64,000 nucleotides of DNA, from positions 20,982 through 84,981 of the forward strand of contig NZ_SCMU01000011.1 of NCBI RefSeq assembly GCF_005503695.1. The letters run 5' to 3'. Source of the DNA: Sphingopyxis sp. 2PD (GTDB lineage Bacteria > Pseudomonadota > Alphaproteobacteria > Sphingomonadales > Sphingomonadaceae). Made by a program: the position numbers and the translations under genes. Of the stretch, positions 31,830 through 39,896 are shown piece after piece. The first letter of the stretch is position 1. Each line of letters begins with the position of its first letter. The notes beneath the pieces were generated by a model. It made no database searches. It saw only the letters and a program-made list of their open reading frames with translations, and had not been told where the DNA came from.

Positions 31830-33056
31830 TCAGCACGCCCCGTCGGGCAACGGGATGCCGAGCGGACCTTTGCATTTCTTCTTCTTCGCGGGCTCGGCAG
31901 GGGTGCTGCTGCTGCCCGACCCGCCCATGCCGCCGAAATCGGCACCGATCATCAACATGGTATGCGACCGAAAGCGCACTTTCGCGGTCCAGTCGATGTT
32001 CCATACCGCATTGCCCGCGGGCTTGGGCGGATAGGAGAAATTGGCCTCGGGGCCAAAGGCATTGAGGTTGCCGATCATCATCTCCCCCGAAGCCTTCTTG
32101 ACCTCGGCGGGGATCGCGCAGCTCGTCTGTGCGGGCGGCATCACGACCTTCTTCGCCACCAGCCCCGCGACCGTCGCGGGCGGCAGCCAATCCCACAGTC
32201 CGCCGCCGAATTCACGCGCGTTGCTGCTCGTCCACCACACCATGTCGCCCCCCGCGCTGCCGCGGTCCATGCCGCCGAACGCCCAGGCGACATAGCCGGT
32301 GGCGGGAACCAGCTGGTTCCACCGGATCATCACCGATCCGTCGCCCTGCATCGTCGTCGAAGCATTCAGCCCGGGCATATAATCCTGCGCCAAGGTGAAG
32401 TTGATTTCTGGCCCGACATTGCCCGCGATCCGGTGCGCGCCGAGCAGCGAGGATCCCGACGATGGTTGTTTCGACGATTTGCTGTTCGGCCAGCTGGCGT
32501 AGGATTTGCTGTTCGACGCCATCACCTCGCGGATGCGCGGAACGGTGGTGGTGAACAGATTGGGCGGCATCTGCCCTGCGGCGACCTTGGCGAAATCGAT
32601 GATCACCGGCTGCCCCGGCCCGGCTTTGGCGCCGCAGCCCCAGAACAGCAGCAGGCGGCCCTTGGGACGCTCAAAATCCTTCGGCATTTCATTGCCATCC
32701 TCGCGCTCGCGCGGCTTGCCGGGTTCGGGGCCGAGCAGCGGCACCGACTTGCCGAGCTTGGCCTGCGGCAGGAAGAAATGATCGGCCTTGACCGGCGGCG
32801 CGGTCGGCGTCTGGTTCGACCCCAGCCGCAGCTCCAGCGTGTGCGCGACCTTGCCGTCGGGGCCGCCGCCGAACATCATCCCCATCATGTTGCCGACCCC
32901 GCGTCCGCCCGCCGCCATCGCGGCAAAGCCCGACGCGGTTGCGACGTCCATTTCATAGCGCTCGACGGGGCCGGTGGTCTTTTGCGCCGAACCCGGCACG
33001 GCGGCGAGCATCGCGGCAATGGCGGCGACGGAAACGAAACGCAGACTCGAACGCAT
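31830..33056 (-). CDS. Large secreted protein of unknown function
   Basis: The protein has 408 residues from ATG 33056. A signal peptide ends VPGSAQ at about 25. The mature protein has a Gly/Met-rich patch (GVGNMMGMMFGGG), a segment on files of beta strands with LLLFWGCGAKAGPGQP, and WAFGGMDRG...DMVWWTSSNAREFGGGLWDWLPP. It ends in a basic, cysteine-bearing tail KKKKCKGPLGIPLPDGAC. No family recognised. It may be a periplasmic or surface protein with a C-terminal disulfide loop. Confidence 0.72.
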   Translation of the reverse strand: MRSSLRFVSVAAIAAMLAAVPGSAQKTTGPVERYEMDVATASGFAAMAAGGRGVGNMMGMMFGGGPDGKVAHTLELRLGSNQTPTAPPVKADHFFLPQAKLGKSVPLLGPEPGKPREREDGNEMPKDFERPKGRLLLFWGCGAKAGPGQPVIIDFAKVAAGQMPPNLFTTTVPRIREVMASNSKSYASWPNSKSSKQPSSGSSLLGAHRIAGNVGPEINFTLAQDYMPGLNASTTMQGDGSVMIRWNQLVPATGYVAWAFGGMDRGSAGGDMVWWTSSNAREFGGGLWDWLPPATVAGLVAKKVVMPPAQTSCAIPAEVKKASGEMMIGNLNAFGPEANFSYPPKPAGNAVWNIDWTAKVRFRSHTMLMIGADFGGMGGSGSSSTPAEPAKKKKCKGPLGIPLPDGAC

Positions 33057-33176
33057 GAATATCCTCCCTGTTGCCGGGGAAGACCCGGCGGACAATGCGG
33101 CCCGATTTCTTTTCTGTTTGAAGGGACTATAGGCGCGCAAAAGCGGCCCGCCAAGTGAGGCGCGTCACACCTAACA

Positions 33177-33355
33177 AATCCTCCCCCTTGATGGGGGAGG
33201 CAGCGAGACTTGCCAGCTTGCTGGCTAGTCGCAGCGGTGGGGGTGCTCTCGCGTCCTGAAACAGGGGGCGAATGGACGCGCCTTCACCCTCATCCAACTC
33301 CGCCTAATCGCTTCGCGATGAGGCTCCGTATCCTTCTGCCATCAAGGGAGAAGGA
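33177..33355. repeat. REP-like repeat, family B
   Basis: Occupies much of the 300-base gap 33057-33357. CCTCCCCCTTGATGGGGGAGG is followed by GCAGCGAGACTTGCCAGC and GCTGGCTAGTCGCAGCGG, matching 1335-1463. A mirrored TGCCATCAAGGGAGAAGG edge ends next to the tldD stop. The part before 33177 holds a short AT-rich stretch that may be the promoter of the secreted-protein gene. Confidence 0.7.
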
Positions 33356-33357
33356 AT

Positions 33358-34800
33358 TTACGCCGTCCCGCCGACGGTCAGCCCGTTCACGAGCAAGGTC
33401 GGCTGGCCGACGCCCGCGGGGACGCTCTGGCCGCCCTTGCCGCAGATGCCGATGCCTTCGTCGATCGCCATGTCGTTGCCGATGCCCATCACCTTGGTCA
33501 GCACGCTCGGCCCGTCGCCGATCAGGGTCGCACCCTTGATCGAATCGCCCAGCTTGCCGTTCTCGATCTTATAGGCTTCGGTACAGCTGAACACGAACTT
33601 GCCCGATACGATGTCGACCTGTCCGCCGCCAAAGCTCTTGGCGAAAATGCCGTTCTTGACGCGGCTGAGCAGTTCGGCGGGATCGTCGTTGCCCCCGCGC
33701 ATGAAGGTGTTGGTCATCCGCGGCATCGGCGCGTGGGCAAAGCTCTCGCGCCGCCCGTTGCCGGTCGGTTCGAGCCCCATAAGGCGGGCGTTGAGGCGGT
33801 CCTGCATATAGCCCTTCAAAATGCCGTCCTCGATCAGCACCGTCTCCCCGGTCGGGGTGCCTTCATCATCGATGCTGAGCGACCCGCGACGACCGCCGCC
33901 GACGGGGCTCTCCATCGCGCCGTCGTCGACCACCGTCACCCCCGGCGCGGCGACGCGCTCGCCAATGCGGCCCGAAAAGGCGCTGGTGCCCTTGCGGTTG
34001 AAATCGCCCTCGAGCCCGTGGCCGACCGCCTCGTGGAGCAGCACACCGGGCCAGCCGGGGCCGAGCAACACGGTAAACTCGCCCGCAGGGGCGTCGACGG
34101 CGCGCAGGTTTACCAGCGCCTGTGCCAGCGCCTCGTCGATCGCGCGGTTCCACTGCGCGGGCTCGAACAGATGGTCGTACATGTAACGCCCACCGAGCCC
34201 GAAAACCCCGCTCTCGCGGCGGCCGTTCTCCTCGACCACGATCGAGACGTTGAGGCGGACGAGCGGGCGGATGTCGGTGGCGAGGAAGCCGTCGGCGCGG
34301 ACGATTTCGACCACCGACCAGCTGCCCGCGAGGCTGACCGACACCTGCGCGATACGCGGATCGCGCGCGCGCGCCGCGGCGTCGATTTCCTGGCACAGCG
34401 CGACCTTTTTCGCGAAGGGGATCAGGTCGAGCGGGTTCGCCTCGTCATACAAATGGCGGTTGGTGCGCGGCGGCGGCGCAGTGTGCGGCTGGCTGGCAGG
34501 ATCGAGCAGCGCCAGCGTCTCGGCGGCGCGGCGGATCGCCCCGGCGCTGATGTCGCTGGCATGGGCGAACCCCGTCATCTCACCCGACACGGCGCGCAGC
34601 CCGAACCCGGCGTCGGTCGAATAGTCGGCGGTCTTGAGGCGGCCGTCGTCGAAGCCGAAGCTCTCGGTCGCGCGATATTGCAGGTAAAGCTCGCCGTCGT
34701 CGGCCTTGGCGAGCGCTTCGCGCGCAAGCGCCTGTGCCAGGTCGGGGTCGAGCGCGTCGGCACGGTAGAGGAAGCGGCGGGGGTCGGTGAGACTGGTCAT
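33358..34800 (-). CDS. tldD: Metalloprotease TldD
   Basis: The protein has 480 residues. The zinc site HEAVGHGLEGDF (HExxxH) is at about 260, and the C-terminal VLTKVMGIGNDMAIDEGIGICGKGGQSVPAGVGQP is the TldD/PmbA ending. TldD with TldE (PmbA) degrades peptides, processes microcin-type peptides and affects gyrase-toxin sensitivity. No tldE is in the window. The stop lies beside a family B repeat. Confidence 0.95.
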   Translation of the reverse strand: MTSLTDPRRFLYRADALDPDLAQALAREALAKADDGELYLQYRATESFGFDDGRLKTADYSTDAGFGLRAVSGEMTGFAHASDISAGAIRRAAETLALLDPASQPHTAPPPRTNRHLYDEANPLDLIPFAKKVALCQEIDAAARARDPRIAQVSVSLAGSWSVVEIVRADGFLATDIRPLVRLNVSIVVEENGRRESGVFGLGGRYMYDHLFEPAQWNRAIDEALAQALVNLRAVDAPAGEFTVLLGPGWPGVLLHEAVGHGLEGDFNRKGTSAFSGRIGERVAAPGVTVVDDGAMESPVGGGRRGSLSIDDEGTPTGETVLIEDGILKGYMQDRLNARLMGLEPTGNGRRESFAHAPMPRMTNTFMRGGNDDPAELLSRVKNGIFAKSFGGGQVDIVSGKFVFSCTEAYKIENGKLGDSIKGATLIGDGPSVLTKVMGIGNDMAIDEGIGICGKGGQSVPAGVGQPTLLVNGLTVGGTA

Positions 34801-34842
34801 GCGGCCGATATAGGCATGGCGCGTCGCGCGCGCAAACCGCCG

Positions 34843-35421
34843 TCAGAGATAATTGACGGTGAGCGTGAACGTGCCGCTGTAATCGCCCGCGGGCTGGTTT
34901 GCCGGGACCGTGAGGGTGCCGCCGATGTAATAGGTCTGCACCCCGCTGGGCAGCAGCGTTGCGCCCAGCAGCGCGATGCCGCCGCCGCTGGTACTGGCGG
35001 CGCGCACCAGGCTGGCGGTCATGTTGGGCGCACCGCCGCCGATCCGCGCCAGCGTCACCGACGTGCTGCCCGATACGGTGATCAGGAAAATTCCCCCGGT
35101 TCCCTGGAATGTAGCGCGCTGCGCAGTGGTGCCGACGAGGGTCACGCCGCCGCCCGAGCTTCGCGCATTGGTGACCGGGTTGACGGTGACGGTACCGCCG
35201 GTCGGGCCGCTGACCAGCGTCCCGAAGTTCAGATCGTCGGTCTTGATCAGCGTGTTGGGGCGCACGATCGCTGCATTGGCGGTGACGTTGGTGTCAGCCG
35301 CCTGTACGGGCGCGCACGACATGGCTGCCGCCATGGCGGCGGCAATGGTCAGGGCGCGCGCGGCATCCCGACAGCTTCTGGTCCCTCGAATCCCCACAGA
35401 TTCTGCTCCTGTCTGGCACAT
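34843..35421 (-). CDS. DUF4402 domain protein (secreted)
   Basis: The protein has 192 residues. An N-terminal signal region ends with CAPVQA near residue 41; the mature part has NTLIKTDDLNFGTLV, many Gly/Thr/Val strands, and the ending AGDYSGTFTLTVNYL, the DUF4402 pattern. These beta-sandwich proteins resemble pilus-type subunits, but no chaperone or usher is here. A paralogue is at 35878-36405 with the same ending. The start is uncertain: a shorter one inside the signal region is possible. Confidence 0.82.
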   Translation of the reverse strand: MCQTGAESVGIRGTRSCRDAARALTIAAAMAAAMSCAPVQAADTNVTANAAIVRPNTLIKTDDLNFGTLVSGPTGGTVTVNPVTNARSSGGGVTLVGTTAQRATFQGTGGIFLITVSGSTSVTLARIGGGAPNMTASLVRAASTSGGGIALLGATLLPSGVQTYYIGGTLTVPANQPAGDYSGTFTLTVNYL

Positions 35422-35537
35422 TTATGCCAGCGGGACGTGAGTGGTTGATGCACGGGCGTGGTAAAGCGGCTGTTTATTCCTGCGCGCGCCGGTCGCGCGC
35501 CGCGCCGCTTGAGTCCCGTCGGCGACCCCGCCGATGC

Positions 35538-35735
35538 CTAAGCTTTATCGGCGACCCCGCCGATCAGGATGAAGCGCCGGTCGCAATAGCCGCAGTCGGC
35601 GAACCCCGCGTCGGGGTCGATTTCCAGCCACACGCGCGGGTGGCCGAGCGCGGCGTTGGCAAGGCCGTCGCCGGTGCCGTCGCAGGCGATGCGGGTTTTC
35701 GGGGTGCGGATGGTTTCGGGCGCGGGCTGGGTCAT
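35538..35735 (-). CDS. Zinc-finger (zf-CHCC) protein
   Basis: The protein has 65 residues from ATG 35735. RIACDG...HPRVWLEID...CGYCDRRF gives Cys-His-Cys-Cys ligands of the zf-CHCC domain, related to the mitochondrial complex I subunit NDUFS6. The bacterial form is a small zinc protein of uncertain role in respiratory complex assembly. It lies between the two DUF4402 genes without evident link. Confidence 0.85.
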   Translation of the reverse strand: MTQPAPETIRTPKTRIACDGTGDGLANAALGHPRVWLEIDPDAGFADCGYCDRRFILIGGVADKA

Positions 35736-35877
35736 CGATCGCGCCCATAGCAAGCGCGCGGGGCGGGAGCAATCGGGGTCTGCGCCGTCGAACGACCGGC
35801 AGGGGACATGCGGCACCGGCCAATATTCTTGCGAATATAGGTGGTCATCCGGTGCCGCTTCTTCCCCCACAGAAGCT

Positions 35878-36405
35878 CTAGAGATAGTTGAGTGTGACCG
35901 TGAACGTCCCGCTGTAGTCGCCGGGCGCCTGGTTGGCGCCGACTTCCAGCGTCGCGCCGATTGGAAAGTTGTAGTTGCCGAGCGCCGACGTGATCCGGAA
36001 CCGCGTCGGCGATGTCGACAGGATCGCGGTCGGGGTGCTGCCGATTTCGAACGTGCGGGCGCGCATGCGCACCCCCGGTCCGGTCAGCCAGATCGTGTTC
36101 GACCCCAGCGAAATATTGACCTGGCGGTTGACCGTGCCGAGCCCGGCAAAACGCGCCGGTTCGCCGCCGTTACCGGCCAGCGTGACGCCGCCGGTGCGGC
36201 TGCGCGACCCGTCGGGCGCCAGCGTCACCGTTCCCGCGACGTTCGACGGAATGATGTCGCCAAAGCTGAGGTCGTTGACCTTGAAGAAGGATAGGGGGCG
36301 CAGCACGATGGCTTCGCTTTGCGCCTGCGCCGTTTGCTGGGCATGGGCCGGCGCCGCAATGGCCGGGGCCATCAGCAGCGCGCAAGCGGCGATGCCGCGC
36401 AGCAT
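35878..36405 (-). CDS. DUF4402 domain protein (secreted), second copy
   Basis: The protein has 175 residues from ATG 36405 with a signal peptide ending PAHAQ at about 23. RPLSFFKVNDLSFGDIIPS opens the domain and APGDYSGTFTVTLNYL closes it, as in the gene at 34843-35421. The centre differs, so the duplication is old. No cysteines in the mature part. A surface or pilus-like role is inferred from the fold only. Confidence 0.82.
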   Translation of the reverse strand: MLRGIAACALLMAPAIAAPAHAQQTAQAQSEAIVLRPLSFFKVNDLSFGDIIPSNVAGTVTLAPDGSRSRTGGVTLAGNGGEPARFAGLGTVNRQVNISLGSNTIWLTGPGVRMRARTFEIGSTPTAILSTSPTRFRITSALGNYNFPIGATLEVGANQAPGDYSGTFTVTLNYL

Positions 36406-36550
36406 GAACTGCGGGTTTTGGGTGTGTCTGGTCCTCACAACATTGGTCCTAGCGGCGATTATCCAACATAGCGTTAACGCCGCGCCCACGAAAAGCGGCG
36501 GCAGCGATGAAGGCTTTTACAGGCCGGGGTGCGCGGCTATGGAAGCGGCC

Positions 36551-37474
36551 ATGACCGAAGCCGCCATCCGCATCGACGCCGTCTCCAAAACCTATGCCGG
36601 CGGCAAGCAGGCGCTCGACAATGTCAGCTTCGACGTCCCGCGCGGCCAGATTTTCGGGCTTTTGGGGCCGAACGGGGCGGGCAAGTCGACTTTGATCAAT
36701 ATCCTGGCGGGGCTGGTCAACAAGACGAGTGGCAGCGCGAGCATCTGGGGCTTCGACATCGACGCCGATCCCAGAAACGCCAAATATTCGATCGGCATCG
36801 TGCCGCAGGAAATCGTCTTCGATCCGTTTTTTACGCCGTTCGAGACGCTCGAGAATCAGGCCGGCCTGTACGGCGTGCCCAGGGCGAAGCGGATTTCGGA
36901 CGCGCTGCTCGCCGCGGTGCATCTGACCGACAAGCGCGATGCCTATGCGCGCACGCTGTCGGGGGGCATGAAGCGCCGCCTGCTCGTCGCCAAGGCGATG
37001 GTGCATTCGCCGCCGATCATCGTGCTCGACGAGCCGACCGCGGGGGTCGATATCGAACTGCGCCAGCAGCTCTGGGAATATGTGCAGTCCTTGAACGACT
37101 GCGGAGTCACCGTGGTGCTGACGACGCACTATTTGGAGGAAGCCGAGGAGCTGTGCGACCGCATCGCGATCATCAACCATGGCAGGCTGATCGCGAACAA
37201 GCCGACGCGCGAGCTGGTCGACATGGCGCGCGAGAAGATCGTCGTGGTGACGCTCGACCAGGATATCGTCCAACTGCCGTCGCATCCCGCCTTCGACAAG
37301 GTGGAGCGCGAGGGCGAGCGCGGGCTCGCGATCAGCTACAACAAGGACCGCATGAACGCGGGCGAGGTGCTCGCCGCGGTCAATGCGATGGGCCATGGCA
37401 TCGTCGACGTCTCGACCCGCGAGGCCGATCTCGAGGACGTCTTCCTCAACCTGACGCGCGCGGCGAATGCCTAG
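36551..37474 (+). CDS. ABC transporter ATP-binding protein
   Basis: The protein has 307 residues. Walker A GPNGAGKST, signature LSGGMKRRLLVAKAM, Walker B IIVLDEPTAGVD and the switch His (TTHYLEE) are intact. The C-terminal extension of about 80 residues matches the drug-exporter (CcmA/DrrA/YadG-like) ATPases, which work with a separate two-permease dimer. No permease gene follows; nadB comes next after a repeat. So the partner must be encoded elsewhere. ATG 36551 was chosen; ATG 36539 in frame is possible. Confidence 0.9.
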   Translation: MTEAAIRIDAVSKTYAGGKQALDNVSFDVPRGQIFGLLGPNGAGKSTLINILAGLVNKTSGSASIWGFDIDADPRNAKYSIGIVPQEIVFDPFFTPFETLENQAGLYGVPRAKRISDALLAAVHLTDKRDAYARTLSGGMKRRLLVAKAMVHSPPIIVLDEPTAGVDIELRQQLWEYVQSLNDCGVTVVLTTHYLEEAEELCDRIAIINHGRLIANKPTRELVDMAREKIVVVTLDQDIVQLPSHPAFDKVEREGERGLAISYNKDRMNAGEVLAAVNAMGHGIVDVSTREADLEDVFLNLTRAANA

Positions 37475-37484
37475 CCTCTCTTTT

Positions 37485-37567
37485 CCGTTCGCATCGAGCG
37501 AAGTCGAGATGCCCTTCGGAATGGCGCGAGGCAGCGGGGTGTCTCGACTTCGCTCGACACGAACGGA
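37485..37567. repeat. REP-like inverted repeat, family F
   Basis: CCGTTCGCATCGAGCGAAG at the left and its mirror CTTCGCTCGACACGAACGG at the right, filling the gap between the ABC ATPase and nadB. The ACGGAA at its right edge is the only Shine-Dalgarno-like sequence before nadB. Confidence 0.8.
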
Positions 37568-37573
37568 ATTTTG

Positions 37574-39160
37574 ATGGCCGCTGATTCTTCACACGACGTC
37601 ATCATCGTCGGCTCGGGCGCTGCCGGGCTCACCGCCGCGATCGCGCTCGCCGATCATTGTCGCGTGCTCGTGCTCGCGAAAGGCGAGCTCACCGGCGGGT
37701 CGACCGCCTGGGCGCAAGGCGGGATCGCCGCGGTGCTCGATGCGGGCGACACCTTCGAAAATCATATCGAGGACACGATGGTCGCGGGCGGCGGATTGAA
37801 CCGGCGCGAGACGGTCGAGTTCGTCGTCGAGAATGCGCCCGCCTCGATCGAACGGCTGGTCGAGATGGGCGTGCCTTTCAACAAGGACAGCGACGCGCTG
37901 CACCTGACGCGCGAGGGCGGCCACTCGCACCGCCGCATCGTCCATGTCGACGACGCGACCGGCTGGGCGGTGCAGGCGGCTTTGCTCAAGACCGCTGCAG
38001 CGCATCCGAACATCACCTTGCTTCCGGGGCAGGCGTGCATCGACCTGATCACCGGACGGCATGAGGAACGCTATTCGGGATCGGGCCGCGTGTGGGGCGT
38101 CTATGCGCTCGATGAAAAAACCGGGAAGGTCCACGCCCATGTCGGTCGCGCGACGATCCTCGCGAGCGGCGGCGCGGGGCGCGTCTATCAATTCTCTACG
38201 GCACCGCGGGGCGCCACCGGCGACGGCATCGCGATGGCCTGGCGCGCCGGCTGCCGCGTGTCGAACATGGAAATGATGCAGTTCCACCCGACCTGCCTCT
38301 ACAATCTCGACGTCAAGAATTTCCTGATCACCGAGGCGGTGCGCGGCGAGGGCGGTATCCTCAAGCATCCCGTCACCGGCCATCGTTACATGCCCGACTA
38401 TGACGCGCGCGCCGAACTCGCGCCGCGCGATGTCGTGGCGCGCGCCAACGACGACCAGATCAAGCGCTTCGGGCTCGATTATGTCCACTTGGACATCAGC
38501 CATCTCGACCGCGATTTCGTCGCCGGGCATTTCCCGAACATCTACGACAAGCTGCTGACGCTGGGCATCGACATGACCAAGCAGCCGATCCCGGTGGTGC
38601 CCGCGCAGCATTATACCTGCGGCGGCATCCTGATCGACCTTGCCGGACGCACCGACCTGCCGGGGCTGTATGCCGCAGGCGAATGCACCGAAAGTGGCCT
38701 CCACGGCGCCAATCGCCTCGCATCGAACAGCCTGCTCGAATGTTTCGTCTTCGGCGAAGCGGCGGCAAAGGACATCATCGCGCGCTGGGACCAGCTCGAG
38801 CCGCCGCCGCCGATCCGCCCGTGGGACGAAAGCCGCGTCACCGATTCGGACGAAGAGGTGATCATCAAGCAGAACTGGACCGAAATCCGCCGCTTCATGT
38901 GGAATTATGTCGGCATCGTGCGCACGACGAAAAGGCTCGAGCGCGCGCAGCACCGCATCCGCCTGCTGACCGGCGAGGTCGAGGATTATTACGGCCACTT
39001 CCGCGTCACCACCGACCTGATCGAACTGCGCAACCTGCTCCAATGCGCCGAGCTCATCGTGCGCAGCGCGCTCCACCGCAAGGAAAGCCGCGGGCTGCAT
39101 TACACGCTCGACTATCCGGCGATGCTTCCACAGGCGGTGGACACGGTGTTGGTGCCGTAA
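37574..39160 (+). CDS. nadB: L-aspartate oxidase
   Basis: The protein has 528 residues. VIIVGSGAAGLTAAIAL (FAD), GGSTAWAQGGIAAVLDAGD, the catalytic Arg region GEGGILKHP..., TCGGILIDLAGRTDLPGLYAAGECT and the succinate-dehydrogenase-like C-terminus YDARAELAPRDVVARA are all present. It oxidises aspartate to iminoaspartate for NAD synthesis with NadA. nadA and nadC are not adjacent. ATG 37574 is preferred to the TTG just before. Its TAA is four bases from the repeat-bracketed element at 39165. Confidence 0.95.
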   Translation: MAADSSHDVIIVGSGAAGLTAAIALADHCRVLVLAKGELTGGSTAWAQGGIAAVLDAGDTFENHIEDTMVAGGGLNRRETVEFVVENAPASIERLVEMGVPFNKDSDALHLTREGGHSHRRIVHVDDATGWAVQAALLKTAAAHPNITLLPGQACIDLITGRHEERYSGSGRVWGVYALDEKTGKVHAHVGRATILASGGAGRVYQFSTAPRGATGDGIAMAWRAGCRVSNMEMMQFHPTCLYNLDVKNFLITEAVRGEGGILKHPVTGHRYMPDYDARAELAPRDVVARANDDQIKRFGLDYVHLDISHLDRDFVAGHFPNIYDKLLTLGIDMTKQPIPVVPAQHYTCGGILIDLAGRTDLPGLYAAGECTESGLHGANRLASNSLLECFVFGEAAAKDIIARWDQLEPPPPIRPWDESRVTDSDEEVIIKQNWTEIRRFMWNYVGIVRTTKRLERAQHRIRLLTGEVEDYYGHFRVTTDLIELRNLLQCAELIVRSALHRKESRGLHYTLDYPAMLPQAVDTVLVP

Positions 39161-39164
39161 AAAG

Positions 39165-39645
39165 AATTATCTCACACAAAGACACAAAGACACAAAGGCA
39201 CAAAGAAGGGTTGGGATGAGCTCCGAAACCGAAGCGCTCGCGACAATTGCAGTGGATTGCGGGTTTAGGCTGCACCGCGACTTGGGACCGGGTCTGCTCG
39301 AATCTGTTTATGAAGCGATCCTTGCGGATCAACTAACCCGAAAGGGGCTGTTTGTAGAGCGCCAACGACCGATCCCGATACATTATGACGGAATCGAACT
39401 CGCCGAAGGGTTTCGCGCGGACCTGTTGTTGAATGGCAAGCTGCTGATCGAACTAAAATCTGTTGAACGGCTTTCGCCACTTCATCAAAAACAAGTCCTG
39501 ACCTACCTTCGCCTTCTCGATTTGCCTCTAGGGCTCTTAATGAATTTTGGCGGTGCCACCTTCAAAGAGGGTGTCTGCCGGATCGCCAACGGTAATTTGG
39601 CCCGCTGATCTTCTTCGTGGCTTTGTGTCTTTGTGTGAGATAATT
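39165..39645. mobile_element. 481-bp unit: GxxExxY gene inside inverted CACAAAG repeats
   Basis: The left end (39165-39208) reads AATTATCTCACACAAAG then ACACAAAG units; the right end (39609-39645) is its reverse complement, identical over the outer 25 bases. It starts four bases after the nadB stop and ends two bases before the glsB stop, breaking neither gene. Base composition inside is clearly more AT-rich than around it. No clear target-site duplication is visible. A gene-less relative is at 44049-44131. Mobility is inferred, not shown. Confidence 0.6.
39216..39608 (+). CDS. GxxExxY protein (PD-(D/E)XK nuclease-like)
   Basis: The protein has 130 residues. GLLESVY at 26-32 is the GxxExxY motif. 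GFRADLLL (Asp69) and LLIELKSVE (Glu79, Lys81) form the D...ExK core of PD-(D/E)XK nucleases, with a following Gln (HQKQVLTYLR), so the putative active site is complete. Biochemical function of the family is unknown. The AAGAAGGG of the left repeat lies five bases before ATG 39216 and acts as ribosome binding site. Codon use is AT-richer than in neighbours, a sign of transfer. Confidence 0.85.
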   Translation: MSSETEALATIAVDCGFRLHRDLGPGLLESVYEAILADQLTRKGLFVERQRPIPIHYDGIELAEGFRADLLLNGKLLIELKSVERLSPLHQKQVLTYLRLLDLPLGLLMNFGGATFKEGVCRIANGNLAR

Positions 39646-39647
39646 TT

Positions 39648-39896
39648 CTACCCACCTATCCCCAACAACCGCCCGACCAGAATCAACACAATCGCCCCGA
39701 TCACCGACGCGAAACATCCCGCGCGGTGGAATTCGCCGCGAACGCCGCGCGTCGTCACCAGCCCCGCGAGCAGCGAGCCGCCGATGCCGAGCAGGATCGT
39801 CGCGATCCATCCCATCTCGACCGCGCCCGGATAAAAGAAGCGCGCCAGCGCGCCGATGATCAGGCCCGAGATGATCGCGCCGATGATGTTGATCAT
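39648..39896 (-). CDS. GlsB/YeaQ/YmgE family stress-response membrane protein
   Basis: The protein has 82 residues with three membrane helices: IIGAIISGLIIGALARFFYPG, then MGWIATILLGIGGSLLAG and ASVIGAIVLILVGRLL. This is the transglycosylase-associated (GlsB) family, small inner-membrane proteins linked to general stress. Its ATG overlaps the stop of the M20 amidohydrolase as ATGA. The inverted-repeat element ends two bases from its stop. Confidence 0.9.
   Translation of the reverse strand: MINIIGAIISGLIIGALARFFYPGAVEMGWIATILLGIGGSLLAGLVTTRGVRGEFHRAGCFASVIGAIVLILVGRLLGIGG

Noticed and set aside
39265..39480. 71-codon frame opposite the GxxExxY gene
   Set aside because: No motif or ribosome binding site; the plus frame carries the family signature and the nuclease core.
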